DNA of 64,000 bases from Blastococcus litoris (GCF_003075095.1 NZ_QCZF01000010.1:98427-162426), one strand, 5' to 3'; positions 48,065-58,361 are shown, counted from the stretch's first letter. The notes: generated by a model from the letters alone, not told the origin. Made by a program: numbers and translations.

Positions 48065-48811
48065 ATGTACGACACCGATCCCTCCACGCCGCAGGTGCGC
48101 CTCATCGGCGGCCTGTCGCTGCACTACGGCGGCCGGCGGATGGCGCTCCCGCCGGGGAGCCACCGCCTGCTGGCCTACCTCGCCCTGCACCCGTCCGGCG
48201 TGGATCGCCGGAGCACGGCGGGCGTGCTGTGGCCGACCGTCGAGGAGAGCCGCGCCGCCGGGAACCTCCGCTCGGCGCTGTGGCGGCTGCAGCAGGTCGG
48301 CTGCCCGCTGGTCCACGCCGAGCAGTGCACCCTCGCCCTGCGCGACGGCGTGGAGGTCGACCTCGCGCGCTTCGAGGCGTGGGCGGGCCGGATCCTCTCC
48401 GGCACGGCCGGACCCGACGACCTGGCCGTGGACCCCGGGCCGATCGCCGAGCTCGAGCTGCTGCCCGGCTGGTACGACGACTGGGTCCTCGCGGTGCGCG
48501 AACGGGTCCACCTGCGCCGGGTGCACGCGCTCGAGCAGCTCAGCCTGCTGCTGCGCCGCTCGGGACGCCCGTCAGCGGCGCTGGAGGCGGTGCACCTCGC
48601 CGTCCAGGCGGAGCCGCTGCGGGAGAGCGGTCAGCTCGCGCTGATCGAGGCGCACCAGGCGGCGGGCAACTGGGCCATCGCGCGCCAGCAGTTCGACGCC
48701 TTCCGGCGCATCCTGCGGCGGGAGATCGGCGTGGAGCCCAGCGCGGAGCTGACCGCGGTCGCCACCGCCCCGCGCCGCCGGGGCGTTCCGCTCCCCGGTC
48801 CGCGGCGCTAG
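48065..48811 (+). CDS. SARP/BTAD-family transcriptional regulator
   Basis: A 248-residue regulator with the layout of Streptomyces antibiotic regulatory proteins: an N-terminal winged helix-turn-helix (residues ~10-95, VRLIGGLSLHYGGRRMALPP, LRSALWRLQQVGCPLV) and a bacterial transcriptional activation domain built of TPR-like helices (residues ~100-235). It is a short SARP without the ATPase domain of AfsR. ATG 48065 has GGAAGG upstream and a TAGAGT -10 near 48006-48011. It is inserted, in the opposite direction, between cinA and pgsA, and its stop shares CTAG with the pgsA stop. No biosynthetic cluster is nearby. Confidence 0.86.
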   Translation: MYDTDPSTPQVRLIGGLSLHYGGRRMALPPGSHRLLAYLALHPSGVDRRSTAGVLWPTVEESRAAGNLRSALWRLQQVGCPLVHAEQCTLALRDGVEVDLARFEAWAGRILSGTAGPDDLAVDPGPIAELELLPGWYDDWVLAVRERVHLRRVHALEQLSLLLRRSGRPSAALEAVHLAVQAEPLRESGQLALIEAHQAAGNWAIARQQFDAFRRILRREIGVEPSAELTAVATAPRRRGVPLPGPRR

Positions 48812-49470
48812 GCCGCGGTGTCGGTGCGGGTGCCGCTGGGCCCGGCCGCCCGCCGGGCCGCGGCCGCGCGCATCGCGCGGGCGCTGGTCTGGCGCAGCGT
48901 GACCGCGCGATAGACGTAGTCGAGACCGGTGAGCACGGTCAGCAGCACCGCCAGCGCCATGACCCACCACCGGCCGGTGGCCAGCAGCCCGGTGAGCGGC
49001 AGGATGTAGAGCCCGATCGCCAGCGCCTGGACGACGGTCTTGGCCTTGCCGCCGCGGCTGGCCGCGATGACGCCGTGCCGGATGACCCAGAAGCGCAGCA
49101 GGGTGACGCCGACCTCGCGCACGAGGATCACCACGGTGACCCACCACGGCAGCAGGCCCAGCACGGAGAGCCCGATGAGCGCGGTGCCGGTGAGCGCCTT
49201 GTCGGCGATCGGGTCGGCCAGCTTGCCGAACTCGGTGACCTGCCCGGTGCGGCGGGCGATCATCCCGTCGTAGCGGTCGGTGATGATCGCCACCGCGAAC
49301 ACCAGCGTCGCCCAGTAGCGCCGGTCGTCGTCCAGGCCGCCGTCGGACAGCAGGAGGACGGCGAACAGCGGCACCACGGCCAGGCGGAGCACCGTCAGGG
49401 CGTTGGGCAGGTTGACGAGCTTGACCGACGACGGCGGTGTGGCAGCGGGGTCCGGGGCGACGTCGGTCAT
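48808..49470 (-). CDS. pgsA: CDP-alcohol phosphatidyltransferase (PgsA type)
   Basis: A 220-residue membrane enzyme of phospholipid synthesis with about five helices. The CDP-alcohol signature D-x2-DG-x2-AR-x8-G-x3-D-x3-D is complete: DRYDGMIARRTG ... GKLADPIAD. It condenses CDP-diacylglycerol with glycerol-3-phosphate, although in actinobacteria the paralogue at this locus may use another alcohol. ATG 49470 starts 5 bp after rimO; a GTG at 49479 overlapping the rimO stop is an alternative. Confidence 0.92.
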   Translation of the reverse strand: MTDVAPDPAATPPSSVKLVNLPNALTVLRLAVVPLFAVLLLSDGGLDDDRRYWATLVFAVAIITDRYDGMIARRTGQVTEFGKLADPIADKALTGTALIGLSVLGLLPWWVTVVILVREVGVTLLRFWVIRHGVIAASRGGKAKTVVQALAIGLYILPLTGLLATGRWWVMALAVLLTVLTGLDYVYRAVTLRQTSARAMRAAAARRAAGPSGTRTDTAA

Positions 49471-49475
49471 GGAGC

Positions 49476-50915
49476 TCACCGCCCGGCCGGAGCCAGGCCG
49501 GCGCCCACCAGCGCCCGCGCGACGAGGTCGATGCCCTCGGTGCCGACGACCTCGGCGGTCAGCAACTGCCCGGCCACCGCCTCGGACGGCACGCCGGCGA
49601 CCGTCGTCGTGCCGTCGGCGTCGGGGTCCTGGTGGGCGGCGTGCCCGAGCCAGACGCCCGGGCCCTCCTCCGCGGACAGGTCCTCGGTGAGCAGCACCTC
49701 GACCCGCTCGCCGATGCGGTCCTCGGCGCGCTGCGCGGTGAGCTCCTCGACCAGATCGGTGATCCGCCGCACGCGGGCGTCGATCTCCGCCTGGTCGAGC
49801 TTCCCCTCCAGGCCGATGGCCTCGGTGCCCTCCTCGTCGGAGTAGCCGAACACACCCACGGCGTCCAGGCGGCCCTCGACGAGGAAGCGCTCGAGCTCGG
49901 CGACGTCGGCCTCGGTCTCGCCGGGGAAGCCGAGGATGACGTTGGTGCGGAAGCCCGCGGTCGGCGTGAGCGCACGGGCCCGCTCGATGAGCGCGAGGAA
50001 GTCGTCGGTGCCGCCGAAGCGCCGCATCCGACGCAGCAGGGTCGGCGACGAGTGCTGGAACGACAGGTCGAAGTAGGGGGCGACACCCGGAGCGGAGGCG
50101 ATCAGCTCCAGCAGGCCGGGCCGCAGCTCGGCCGGCTGCAGGTAGGCCACGCGCACGCGCAGGATGCCCTCGACGGCCGCCAGCTCCGGCAGCAGCTTCT
50201 CCAGCGAGCGCAGGTCGCCGAGGTCCTTGCCGTAGGACGTGGAGTTCTCGCTGACCAGCACCAGCTCGGTGACGCCCTGCGACGCCAGCCACTGCGCCTC
50301 GGAGAGCACCTCGGCCGGGGGACGCGAGACGAACGCGCCGCGGAACGTCGGGATCGCGCAGAACGCGCACCGGCGGTCGCAGCCGGACGCCAGCTTGAGC
50401 GCCGCGGACGGGCCCGAGGCGAGCCGCTTGCGGCGCAGCCAGTCGTGCCCGGGGATGGACGGCGCGTCCGGGGCCGCGGTCGCCGCCGTCCGCTGCACGG
50501 GGCTGATCGGCAGCAGGGTGCGCCGGTCGCGCGGCGTGTGCGGCACGAGCGGCCGGCCGGCGAGCACGTCGTCCAGCCGGTCGCCGATCGTGCCGTAGTC
50601 GTCGAAGCCGAGGACCGTGGCCTCGGGCAGGGCGCCGGCCAGCTCGGAGCCGTACCGCTCGGCCATGCAGCCGACCGCGACCACGGATGCGCCGGAGTCG
50701 GTCGCCGCGAGGATGGCGTCGACGGAGTCCTTCTTGGCCGTCTCGATGAAGCCGCAGGTGTTCACCAGGACGGCGTCGGCGCCCTCGGCGTCGTCGACGA
50801 GCTGGTACCCCTCGGCGGCGAGCCGCCCGGCGAGCTCCTCGGAGTCGACCTCGTTGCGGGCGCAGCCGAGGGTCACCACCGCGACCTTCCGGGCAGGGTG
50901 GGGCGCGGCTGTCAC
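49476..50915 (-). CDS. rimO: Ribosomal protein S12 methylthiotransferase
   Basis: A 479-residue radical-SAM enzyme that methylthiolates an aspartate of ribosomal protein S12. The N-terminal cluster cysteines are 18, 54 and 83. The radical-SAM motif CDRRCAFC gives 179, 183 and 186, and a TRAM domain closes the protein. The S12-type start [16 protein letters not shown] separates it from MiaB. Leaderless: TACGAT (50922-50927) is 6 nt before GTG 50915. Probably co-transcribed with pgsA. Confidence 0.95.
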   Translation of the reverse strand: MTAAPHPARKVAVVTLGCARNEVDSEELAGRLAAEGYQLVDDAEGADAVLVNTCGFIETAKKDSVDAILAATDSGASVVAVGCMAERYGSELAGALPEATVLGFDDYGTIGDRLDDVLAGRPLVPHTPRDRRTLLPISPVQRTAATAAPDAPSIPGHDWLRRKRLASGPSAALKLASGCDRRCAFCAIPTFRGAFVSRPPAEVLSEAQWLASQGVTELVLVSENSTSYGKDLGDLRSLEKLLPELAAVEGILRVRVAYLQPAELRPGLLELIASAPGVAPYFDLSFQHSSPTLLRRMRRFGGTDDFLALIERARALTPTAGFRTNVILGFPGETEADVAELERFLVEGRLDAVGVFGYSDEEGTEAIGLEGKLDQAEIDARVRRITDLVEELTAQRAEDRIGERVEVLLTEDLSAEEGPGVWLGHAAHQDPDADGTTTVAGVPSEAVAGQLLTAEVVGTEGIDLVARALVGAGLAPAGR

Positions 50916-50921
50916 CCGACC

Positions 50922-50927
50922 ATCGTA
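50922..50927 (-). promoter_or_regulatory. -10 element of a leaderless promoter (rimO-pgsA)
   Basis: TACGAT on the minus strand, 6 nt before GTG 50915. Confidence 0.6.
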
Positions 50928-50972
50928 GTCGGCGTTCGGGGCGGGGACGGCCCCGCGACGGTGTCGCCCGTC

Positions 50973-53480
50973 TCAGGCGGTCCCGTCGGCGGGACCGCCG
51001 CCACCCCTCAGCGTGAACAGCACCGATTCGAGCTCGTCGGGCTTGATGAGCACGTCGCGGGCCTTCGACCCCTCGGACGGCCCGACGATGCCGCGGCTCT
51101 CCATCAGGTCCATGAGCCGGCCGGCCTTGGCGAAGCCGACCCGTAGCTTGCGCTGCAGCATCGACGTGGAGCCGAACTGGCTGGTGACGATGAGCTCCAC
51201 GGCCTGCACGAGCAGGTCGAGGTCGCCGCCGATGTCCTCGTCGATCTCCTTCTTCTCGCCCGCCGCCGCGGTGAAGACCTCTTCCCGGTACTCGGGCTCG
51301 GCCTGCCGCTTGGTGAACTCGACGACCGCCTCGATCTCGGTGTCGGACACGTACGCGCCCTGGACGCGCATCGGCTTGCCGGCGCCGATCGGGAGGAACA
51401 GCGCGTCACCCATGCCGATGAGCTTCTCCGCGCCCGGCTGGTCGAGGATGACCCGGCTGTCGGTGAGCGAGGACGTGGAGAACGCCAGCCGCGAGGGCAC
51501 GTTGGCCTTGATCAGACCGGTGACGACGTCGACCGAGGGCCGCTGCGTCGCGAGCACCAGGTGGATGCCGGCCGCACGGGCCTTCTGCGTGATCCGGACG
51601 ATCGACTCCTCGACGTCGCGGGGCGCGACCATCATCAGGTCGGCGAGCTCGTCGACGATCGTGAGGATGTAGGGGTAGGGCTGGTAGACCCGCTCGCTGC
51701 CGGGCGGGGCGGTGATCTCGCCCTTCTCGACCTTGCGGTTGAAGTCGTCGATGTGCCGGACGCCGGTGGCCCGCATGTCCTGGTAGCGCTGCTCCATCTC
51801 CTCGACCAGCCAGGCCAGCGCGGTGGCGGCCTTCTTCGGGTCGGTGATGATCGGCGTGATCAGGTGCGGGATGCCGTCGTAGGGCGTCAGCTCGACCATC
51901 TTCGGGTCGACCAGGATCATCCGCAGCTGCTCTGGCGAGGCCCGCAGCAGCAGCGAGGTCAGCAGCGAGTTGATGCAGCTGGACTTACCTGCACCGGTGG
52001 CACCGGCGACGAGCAGGTGCGGCATCTTGGCCAGGTTGGCGCAGACGAAGCCGCCCTCGATGTCCTTGCCGAGGCCGACCAGCATCGGGTGCGGGTCCTG
52101 CTTGGCCGCCTGCGAGCGCATGACGTCGCCCAGCGACACGGTCTCGCGGTCGGTGTTGGGCACCTCGACGCCGACCGCGGACTTGCCGGGGATGGGCGCC
52201 AGGATCCGGATGTTGTCGTTGGCCACCGCGTAGGCGAGGTTCTTGGTCAGCGCGGTGATCTTCTCGACCTTGACGCCGCTGCCGAGCTCGACCTCGTACC
52301 GGGTCACCGTCGGGCCGCGGGTGAAGCCGGTGACGGCGGCGTCCACGTTGAACTGCTCGAGGACGCCGGTGATCGCCTCGATGGCGACGTCGTTGGACTT
52401 CGACCGGGCCCGGGGCGGGGTGCCCGGCCGCAGGATCGTCAGCGACGGCAGGACGTAGTTGCCGGCCACCGGCTGGATGGACAGCTGCTCCGGCTCGGTG
52501 ATCGGCGGCAGGTCCTCCGGAGGCGCCGTGCGGTCGACGACCGGCGGGCGCGAGGCCGGCGGCACGAGCTCGGTGTGCTCGGGCCCGGTGGTGAGGGTCG
52601 CCTCCGGGGCGGCGGCGAAGGCGGCGTGGTCGATGGGGCCGGTCTTCAGCAGGTCCTCGTTGACCGCCTTGCGGCGGCCGCGCCGGCTCGTCGGCTCCTC
52701 CTCCTCGTCCTCGTCGTCGTACTCGTCGTACTCGTCGTCGTAGTCCTCGCCCCGGCCCAGCAGCCAGTCACCGAGGTCGCCGAGGCGCTGCGGGATCTGG
52801 TGCACCGGGGTGGCGGTGATGACGAGGACGCCGAAGAAGGCGACGAGCGCGAGCAGGACGACGGCGACGGCCATGCCGACACCTGCCGCGAGCGGTGCGC
52901 CGACCCCCCAGCCGATCAGGCCCCCGGAGCCGGTGATGCCCGCCTTCGGGTTCGCCGGCGTCCCGACCAGCTGCGCGATGCCGAGCACCGACGCGACGGC
53001 GCAGAGCCACCCGATGGCCAGCCGGCCGCGCGCCTCGGGACGGGGTCCCCGGCGCAGCAGCCGCAGCGCGGCGAAGAAGAGGACGACGGGCAGGACCATC
53101 ACCAGCGACCCGATGACCCAGCGCACGCCCTGCGTCAGGCCGGCGCCGACGGGGCCGATGCCGTTGCTCCAGGCGGCCGCGCCGAGCACGACCGACAGTC
53201 CCAGCACGGCGAGGCCGACGCCGTCCCGGCGGTGCTCGGGCGCGAGCGGCTCGGCCTCCTCGGGGCGGGCGACCGAGCGGGCGAGCCCACCGGCGCCGCG
53301 GGCGAGCAGGTTCCAGCTGCCGGAGACGACACCCCAGAGGCCGGAGGACTGCTTCTTCTTCGCGGCGGGGCGACGGTTGGCCGTGGTGCGCTTGGCGGCC
53401 GGCCGCTTCTTGCTGGCCGTCGATCCCGACCGGCTGCGGCTGGCCGCCGGTCGACGCGACGACGTTGTGCGGGCAGGCAT
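50973..53480 (-). CDS. ftsK: DNA translocase FtsK/SpoIIIE
   Basis: An 835-residue septal DNA pump that clears chromosome ends from the division site. A basic Lys/Arg-rich N-terminal arm (1-45) and four transmembrane helices (about 85-225) come first. A very acidic linker ([18 protein letters not shown]) leads to the RecA-like motor with Walker A GATGAGKS (Lys499) and Walker [14 protein letters not shown]. The gamma winged helix (about 765-825, [19 protein letters not shown]) reads KOPS-type sites. Leaderless: TACCGT (53488-53493) is 7 nt before ATG 53480. Confidence 0.96.
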   Translation of the reverse strand: MPARTTSSRRPAASRSRSGSTASKKRPAAKRTTANRRPAAKKKQSSGLWGVVSGSWNLLARGAGGLARSVARPEEAEPLAPEHRRDGVGLAVLGLSVVLGAAAWSNGIGPVGAGLTQGVRWVIGSLVMVLPVVLFFAALRLLRRGPRPEARGRLAIGWLCAVASVLGIAQLVGTPANPKAGITGSGGLIGWGVGAPLAAGVGMAVAVVLLALVAFFGVLVITATPVHQIPQRLGDLGDWLLGRGEDYDDEYDEYDDEDEEEEPTSRRGRRKAVNEDLLKTGPIDHAAFAAAPEATLTTGPEHTELVPPASRPPVVDRTAPPEDLPPITEPEQLSIQPVAGNYVLPSLTILRPGTPPRARSKSNDVAIEAITGVLEQFNVDAAVTGFTRGPTVTRYEVELGSGVKVEKITALTKNLAYAVANDNIRILAPIPGKSAVGVEVPNTDRETVSLGDVMRSQAAKQDPHPMLVGLGKDIEGGFVCANLAKMPHLLVAGATGAGKSSCINSLLTSLLLRASPEQLRMILVDPKMVELTPYDGIPHLITPIITDPKKAATALAWLVEEMEQRYQDMRATGVRHIDDFNRKVEKGEITAPPGSERVYQPYPYILTIVDELADLMMVAPRDVEESIVRITQKARAAGIHLVLATQRPSVDVVTGLIKANVPSRLAFSTSSLTDSRVILDQPGAEKLIGMGDALFLPIGAGKPMRVQGAYVSDTEIEAVVEFTKRQAEPEYREEVFTAAAGEKKEIDEDIGGDLDLLVQAVELIVTSQFGSTSMLQRKLRVGFAKAGRLMDLMESRGIVGPSEGSKARDVLIKPDELESVLFTLRGGGGPADGTA

Positions 53481-53487
53481 GCGTCGG

Positions 53488-53493
53488 ACGGTA
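53488..53493 (-). promoter_or_regulatory. -10 element of a leaderless promoter (ftsK)
   Basis: TACCGT on the minus strand, 7 nt before ATG 53480. Confidence 0.55.
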
Positions 53494-53547
53494 ATCGTCT
53501 CCAGGGCCCGATCCGGGCAGGCCGGAGCACGTGTCCCCTGGGGGCCC

Positions 53548-53553
53548 TAACGT
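53548..53553 (+). promoter_or_regulatory. -10 element of a leaderless promoter (S9 peptidase)
   Basis: TAACGT, 7 nt before ATG 53561; divergent from the ftsK promoter 54 bp away. Confidence 0.6.
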
Positions 53554-53560
53554 CACATGC

Positions 53561-55501
53561 ATGGTTTCCGCCGCTCTCCCCCACGGTTCCTGGCCGACCC
53601 GCATCACGTCCGAGCTGGTCGTCCGCGCCGCCGCCGTCCTCGGCGAGGTCGTGGTCGACGGCGGCGACGTCTGGTGGTCGGAGTCCCGCCCGGCCGAGGG
53701 CGGTCGCTCGGTGATCGTCCGCCGGGCGGCCGACGGCACGGTCGCCGACGTCCTGCCCTCGCCGTGGAACGCGCGCACCCGGGTGCACGAGTACGGCGGT
53801 GGCGCGTGGACCGTGTCCGGCGGGACGCTGTGGTTCACCGAGTTCTCCGACCAGCGCCTGTACCGGCTCGACCCGGGCAGCGGCACCCCGGTCGCGGTCA
53901 CGCCCGAGCCCGCCGTCCGGGCCGGGGTCCGCCACGCGGACCTGCGCGTGCAGCCGGACGGCAGCCTGCTCGCCGTCCGCGAGACGCACCCGGCCTCCGG
54001 TGGTGCCGCGGACGTCGTGAACGAGCTGGTGCGCATCGGTCCCGACGGCAGCGACGTCCTGGTGACCGGCCCTGACTTCGTGTCCGACCCCCGCCCGTCA
54101 CCGGAGGGCGACGCGCTGGCCTGGCTGCAGTGGGACCACCCGCACATGCCCTGGGACGCGGCGCGGCTGGTCGTGCGCGGCGGCGACGGTCGCGAGCACC
54201 CGATGGCCGGCGGGGACGGCGAGTCGGTCGTGCAGCCGGTGTGGGGTGCCGACGGCACCCTGTGGTTCCTGAGCGACCGGTCGAACTTCTGGTCGCTGTA
54301 CCGACGTCGTCCGCACGGCGAGATCGAGCTCGTGGTCGACGTCGGCAGTGACATCGGCGGCCCGCAGTGGCGGTTCGGGTCCAGCCGGTACACGCTGCTG
54401 CTCGACGGCCGGGTGGTCGTCGCGTACGGGCGGGCCGGCGCCGACCGGCTGGCCGTGCTCGAGGACGGCGGCGTCCGCGAGCTCGACGTGCCGTGGGGGA
54501 CGTTCCGCTACGTGCAGGCGCAGGGGACGTCCGTGGTGTGCCTGGCGGCGAGCCCGTCGAGCGAGCCGGTGGTGCTCCGGGTGGACGTCGACAGCGGCGA
54601 GCAGGAGGTGCTGCGCCCGGCGCGCGACCTGGGGCTGGACGCGGCCTGGTTCTCCGTGCCCGAGCACGTCACGTTCCCGACCGAGGACGCCGGGACGGGC
54701 ATCGGCGAGGCGCACGCGCTGGTCTACCCGCCGACCAACCCCGAGGCGACGGCGCCCGCCGGCGACCTGCCACCGCTCCTGGTGGTCGTGCACGGCGGCC
54801 CGACGGCTGCCGCCGTGCCGGTGCTGAACCTGGACGTGCAGTACTGGACCTCTCGCGGCTTCTGCGTGGCCGACGTCGACTACCGCGGCTCGGTCGGGTA
54901 CGGCCGGCGCTACCGCGACGCGCTGCAGGGCCGCTGGGGCGTGATCGACCTCGACGACGTCGTCGCCTGCGCGCGTTTCCTCGCCGGCAGCGGCCGCGTC
55001 GACCCCGACCGGATGGCGATCCGCGGCGGCTCGGCCGGCGGCTACACGACGCTGGCCGCGCTGAGCATGCGACCGGGGGTCTTCACGGCCGGCGCCAGCC
55101 ACTACGGCGTCGCCGACCTGGGCGCCCTGGCCGCGGAGACCCACAAGTTCGAGTCCCGCTACCTCGACGGGCTGGTCGCGCCGTGGCCGTCGGGCCGCGC
55201 GGTCTACGACGAGCGGTCGCCGATCAACCACGTCGACGCCTTCGACACGCCACTGGCGGTGTTCCAGGGCGACGAGGACGCCGTCGTGCCGCCGGACCAG
55301 GCGGAGGCCATCGTGGCGGCGCTGCGGGCGAAGGGCGTGCCGCACGCGTACCTGCTGTTCGCGGGTGAGCAGCACGGCTTCCGCAAGGCGGAGAACATCC
55401 GCGCCGCCCTGGACGGCGAGCTGTCGTTCTACGCGCAGGTGTGGGGATTCGAGCTGCCGGTCGAGGAAGGCATCGAGCCGATCCGCGTCGCCACCTCGTG
55501 A
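53561..55501 (+). CDS. S9-family (prolyl oligopeptidase-type) serine peptidase
   Basis: A 646-residue cytoplasmic dipeptidyl-peptidase/acylaminoacyl-peptidase-type enzyme. A seven-bladed propeller (about 1-370) precedes the alpha/beta-hydrolase domain with the oxyanion region VVHGGPT, the nucleophile elbow GGSAGG (Ser491), the acid in QGDEDAVVPPDQ and the His in EQHGFRKAEN. Cleaves short peptides, often after proline. Start ATG 53561 is supported by the leaderless TAACGT. Its stop overlaps the GTG of the downstream GNAT relic. Confidence 0.93.
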   Translation: MVSAALPHGSWPTRITSELVVRAAAVLGEVVVDGGDVWWSESRPAEGGRSVIVRRAADGTVADVLPSPWNARTRVHEYGGGAWTVSGGTLWFTEFSDQRLYRLDPGSGTPVAVTPEPAVRAGVRHADLRVQPDGSLLAVRETHPASGGAADVVNELVRIGPDGSDVLVTGPDFVSDPRPSPEGDALAWLQWDHPHMPWDAARLVVRGGDGREHPMAGGDGESVVQPVWGADGTLWFLSDRSNFWSLYRRRPHGEIELVVDVGSDIGGPQWRFGSSRYTLLLDGRVVVAYGRAGADRLAVLEDGGVRELDVPWGTFRYVQAQGTSVVCLAASPSSEPVVLRVDVDSGEQEVLRPARDLGLDAAWFSVPEHVTFPTEDAGTGIGEAHALVYPPTNPEATAPAGDLPPLLVVVHGGPTAAAVPVLNLDVQYWTSRGFCVADVDYRGSVGYGRRYRDALQGRWGVIDLDDVVACARFLAGSGRVDPDRMAIRGGSAGGYTTLAALSMRPGVFTAGASHYGVADLGALAAETHKFESRYLDGLVAPWPSGRAVYDERSPINHVDAFDTPLAVFQGDEDAVVPPDQAEAIVAALRAKGVPHAYLLFAGEQHGFRKAENIRAALDGELSFYAQVWGFELPVEEGIEPIRVATS

Positions 55502-55692
55502 CCGGGGTCCGGCCGGCCCGTGACGCCGACCTGCCGCTGCTCCGGGAGATCGAGCGCGCCGCGGCCCGAGCACGCGACCTGCCCGCGATCACGCTCACGA
55601 CGTTCACCGACGTCCCGTGGAACGGCCCCTACTACGACATCGTCGCCCTCCGGGCGACACCGCGGCCACGTGCCGTCCCCAGGGCGCGCTGA
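55498..55692 (+). pseudogene. Internally deleted GNAT acetyltransferase relic
   Basis: A 64-residue frame starting at GTG 55498 (overlapping the S9 peptidase TGA). Residues 1-24 (GVRPARDADLPLLREIERAAARA) are the usual N-terminus of a small GNAT acetyltransferase. They run straight into ITLTTFTDVPWNGPYYDIV, which in full-length proteins lies near the C-terminus just before YxRLGF. The ~100 residues between, including the acetyl-CoA-binding loop, are missing, and the end is replaced by an Arg/Pro-rich tail. Hence almost certainly inactive. The assignment of the two halves is from memory of the family. Confidence 0.6.
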
Positions 55693-55755
55693 GCCGCTGC
55701 GTCACGCCTGCGCGGACCCCTCCGGGGCCCACTCGGCCCGACAAGGCGTCCGCCG

Positions 55756-57456
55756 CTAGACCTCCAGCACCGTCGGGATGATCATCGGGCGGCGGCGGTG
55801 GGTGTCGGACACCCACTTGCCGACGGTCCGCCGAATGCTCTGCGACAGGCGGTGCGAGTCGATCTCGTCGTCCTGGAGGGCCCGCTTGAGGTTGTCCTCC
55901 ACCAGCGCCAGCACCTCGTCGAAGGCGGCCGGGTCGTCGGAGAAGCCCTTGGTCGACAGGTGGACCGGCCGCACGATCGTCCGCGTCGAGGGCTCGATGA
56001 CGACGGTCAGCGCCACGAACCCCTCGTCGCCGAGGATCCGCCGCGCCTGCAGCGACTCCTCGCCGACGTCGCCGACGTTGAGCCCGTCGACGTAGACGTT
56101 GCCGATCGGGACGCTGCCCACGATCGAGGCCTTGCCGTCGACGAGGTCCACGACCACGCCGTCCTCGGCGAGGATCACCCGGTCGCGGGCCATCCCGGTC
56201 TCCTCCGCCAGCGCGGCATGGGCACGCAGGTGGCGCCACTCGCCGTGCACCGGCATGAGGTAGCGGGGCTTGGCGACGTTCAGCAGCGTCCGCAGCTCGC
56301 CCGCCGGCGCGTGGCCCGACACGTGCACCCGCGCCGTCTCCTTGTGCACGACCGTGGCGCCGAGCCGCGCGAGGCCGTTGATCACCTTGTAGACCGCGGT
56401 CTCGTTGCCCGGCACCAGCGACGACGCGAGCACGACGGTGTCACCTGCCTCGATGGTGACCTGGTGGTGGTCGCCGCGCGCCATGCGGCCCAGCGCCGAG
56501 AGCGGCTCGCCCTGCGAACCGGTGCTGACCAGCACCACCTGCTCCGGTGGCATCGCGGCGGCGTCGTCGAGCGACACCATCAGGCCGGGCGCGACGCGGA
56601 GCAGGCCGAGGTCGCGGGCCACTCCCATGTTGCGCACCATCGAGCGGCCGACGAACGCCACCTTGCGGCCGTGCGTCTCGGCGGCGTCGAGCACCTGCTG
56701 GATCCGGTGCACGTGGCTGGCGAAGCTCGACACGATCAGCCGCTGGGTGGCCCGCCGGAAGACGTCCTCGAGGACCGGGCCGATCGACCGCTCCGGGGTG
56801 ACGAAGCCCGGGATCTCGGCGTTCGTGGAGTCGGCCAGGAGCAGGTCGATGCCGGTGACGCCCAGCCGGGCGAAGGCGCCGAGGTCGGTGAGGACGCCGT
56901 CCAGCGGCAGCTGGTCCATCTTGAAGTCGCCGGTGTGCACCAGGACGCCGGCGGGCGTGTGCACCGCGACCGCGAGCGCGTCGGGGATCGAGTGGTTCAC
57001 CGCGATGAACTCGCAGTGGAACGGCCCGGCGAGGTGGTCCTCACCGGCGGCGACCTCGACCAGCGTGGGGTCGAGCCGGTGCTCGCGGAGCTTCGCGGCC
57101 ACCAGCGCGAGGGTGAACCGCGAGCCGATCAGCGGGATGTCCTCGCGCAGCCGCAGCAGGTACGGGATCGCGCCGATGTGGTCCTCGTGCCCGTGGGTGA
57201 GCACGACCGCGGTGATGTCGTCGAGCCTGTGCTCGATCACCCCGAAGTCGGGGAGGATCAGGTCGACCCCCGGCTGCTCGGCCTCCGGGAAGAGGACGCC
57301 GCAGTCGATGACGAGCAGCTTGCCGTCGAACTCGAGGACGGCCATGTTGCGGCCGATCTCCCCCAGCCCGCCCAGCGCCATGACGCGCAGGCCACCGGCC
57401 GGGAGCGGGGGCGGTGCCTTGAGGTCGAGGTGCGGCTGGGTGACCTGACCACTCAC
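55756..57456 (-). CDS. rnj: Ribonuclease J
   Basis: A 566-residue metallo-beta-lactamase-fold RNase with 5'-3' exo- and endonuclease activity, central to mRNA turnover and rRNA maturation. The zinc motif HGHEDH is at 88-93. Further metal ligands follow in HTGDFKMD and the beta-CASP domain holds VSSFASHVHRIQQ, VSTGSQGEP and HVSGHAP. GTG 57456 overlaps the dapA stop (GTGA), the standard actinobacterial dapA-rnj pair. The mRNA-decay role is notable given how many transcripts here appear leaderless. Confidence 0.95.
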   Translation of the reverse strand: MSGQVTQPHLDLKAPPPLPAGGLRVMALGGLGEIGRNMAVLEFDGKLLVIDCGVLFPEAEQPGVDLILPDFGVIEHRLDDITAVVLTHGHEDHIGAIPYLLRLREDIPLIGSRFTLALVAAKLREHRLDPTLVEVAAGEDHLAGPFHCEFIAVNHSIPDALAVAVHTPAGVLVHTGDFKMDQLPLDGVLTDLGAFARLGVTGIDLLLADSTNAEIPGFVTPERSIGPVLEDVFRRATQRLIVSSFASHVHRIQQVLDAAETHGRKVAFVGRSMVRNMGVARDLGLLRVAPGLMVSLDDAAAMPPEQVVLVSTGSQGEPLSALGRMARGDHHQVTIEAGDTVVLASSLVPGNETAVYKVINGLARLGATVVHKETARVHVSGHAPAGELRTLLNVAKPRYLMPVHGEWRHLRAHAALAEETGMARDRVILAEDGVVVDLVDGKASIVGSVPIGNVYVDGLNVGDVGEESLQARRILGDEGFVALTVVIEPSTRTIVRPVHLSTKGFSDDPAAFDEVLALVEDNLKRALQDDEIDSHRLSQSIRRTVGKWVSDTHRRRPMIIPTVLEV

Positions 57457-58349
57457 AGCGCGACCCCGCCGGCCACCAGGTCCTGGCGGAGCTGGGCCAC
57501 CTGCTCGGGGGTGGCGTCGACCAGCGGCGGTCGCACCGGACCCGACGGCAGGCCGAGCTGGCGCAGGGCCGCCTTCGCCAGGATGACGCCCTGGGTGCGG
57601 AAGATGCCGGTGTAGACCGGCAGCAGGCTCTCGTTGACCGCCCGCGCCTTGACCAGGTCGCCGGACTCCACGGCGGCGATCAGCTCGGCCAGCCGCGGGC
57701 CCACGACGTGCCCCACCACGCTGACCACGCCGACCGCGCCCAGTGCGAGCAGCGGGAGGTTGAGCATGTCCTCGCCCGAGTAGTAGGCGAGGTCCGTGCG
57801 GGCGAGCGTCCACGCGACGGCGCCGAGGTCGCCCTTGGCGTCCTTGACCGCGACGATGTTCGGGTGCTCCGCGGCGCGGACCAGCGTCTCGACCTCGATG
57901 GGGACCGACGACCGCGGCGGGATGTCGTAGAGCATCACCGGCAGGTCGGTGGAGTCGGCGACCGCGGTGAAGTGCCGCAGCAGGCCCTCCTGCGGCGGGC
58001 GGTTGTAGTACGGCGTCACGACGAGGAGCCCGTGGACGCCGAGCGCCGCCGCCGACTGCGCCTTCTCGATGGAGTGGGCGGTGTCGTTGGTGCCGACACC
58101 GGCGATCACTGTCGCCCGGTCGCCGACGGCGTCCATCACCGCCTCCAGCACGGCGTGCTGCTCGCCGTCGCTGATGGTGGGCGACTCCCCCGTCGTCCCG
58201 AAGACCACGAGCCCGTCGTGCGACTGCCGGTCGACCAGGTGCGCGGCCAGCTCCTGAGCGCCGGCGAGGTCGATCGTGCCGTCCTGGGCCAGCGGGGTCA
58301 CCATCGCCGTGAGCACGCGCCCGAAGGGCCGCGCGGGGTCGCCGGTCAT
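57453..58349 (-). CDS. dapA: 4-hydroxy-tetrahydrodipicolinate synthase
   Basis: A 298-residue DapA, first enzyme of the diaminopimelate/lysine branch (pyruvate plus aspartate semialdehyde). Schiff-base Lys169 (IVAVKDAKGD), catalytic Tyr141 (YDIPPR) and the GTTGESPT motif at 51-58 are present. ATG 58349 has TAGATT 6 nt upstream (58356-58361), so it has its own leaderless promoter, overlapping the end of folA, but could also be reached by readthrough. dapF is 35 kb away. Confidence 0.96.
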   Translation of the reverse strand: MTGDPARPFGRVLTAMVTPLAQDGTIDLAGAQELAAHLVDRQSHDGLVVFGTTGESPTISDGEQHAVLEAVMDAVGDRATVIAGVGTNDTAHSIEKAQSAAALGVHGLLVVTPYYNRPPQEGLLRHFTAVADSTDLPVMLYDIPPRSSVPIEVETLVRAAEHPNIVAVKDAKGDLGAVAWTLARTDLAYYSGEDMLNLPLLALGAVGVVSVVGHVVGPRLAELIAAVESGDLVKARAVNESLLPVYTGIFRTQGVILAKAALRQLGLPSGPVRPPLVDATPEQVAQLRQDLVAGGVAL

Positions 58350-58355
58350 GGGGAG

Positions 58356-58361
58356 AATCTA
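58356..58361 (-). promoter_or_regulatory. -10 element of a leaderless promoter (dapA-rnj)
   Basis: TAGATT on the minus strand, 6 nt before ATG 58349, overlapping the folA stop codon. Confidence 0.6.
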
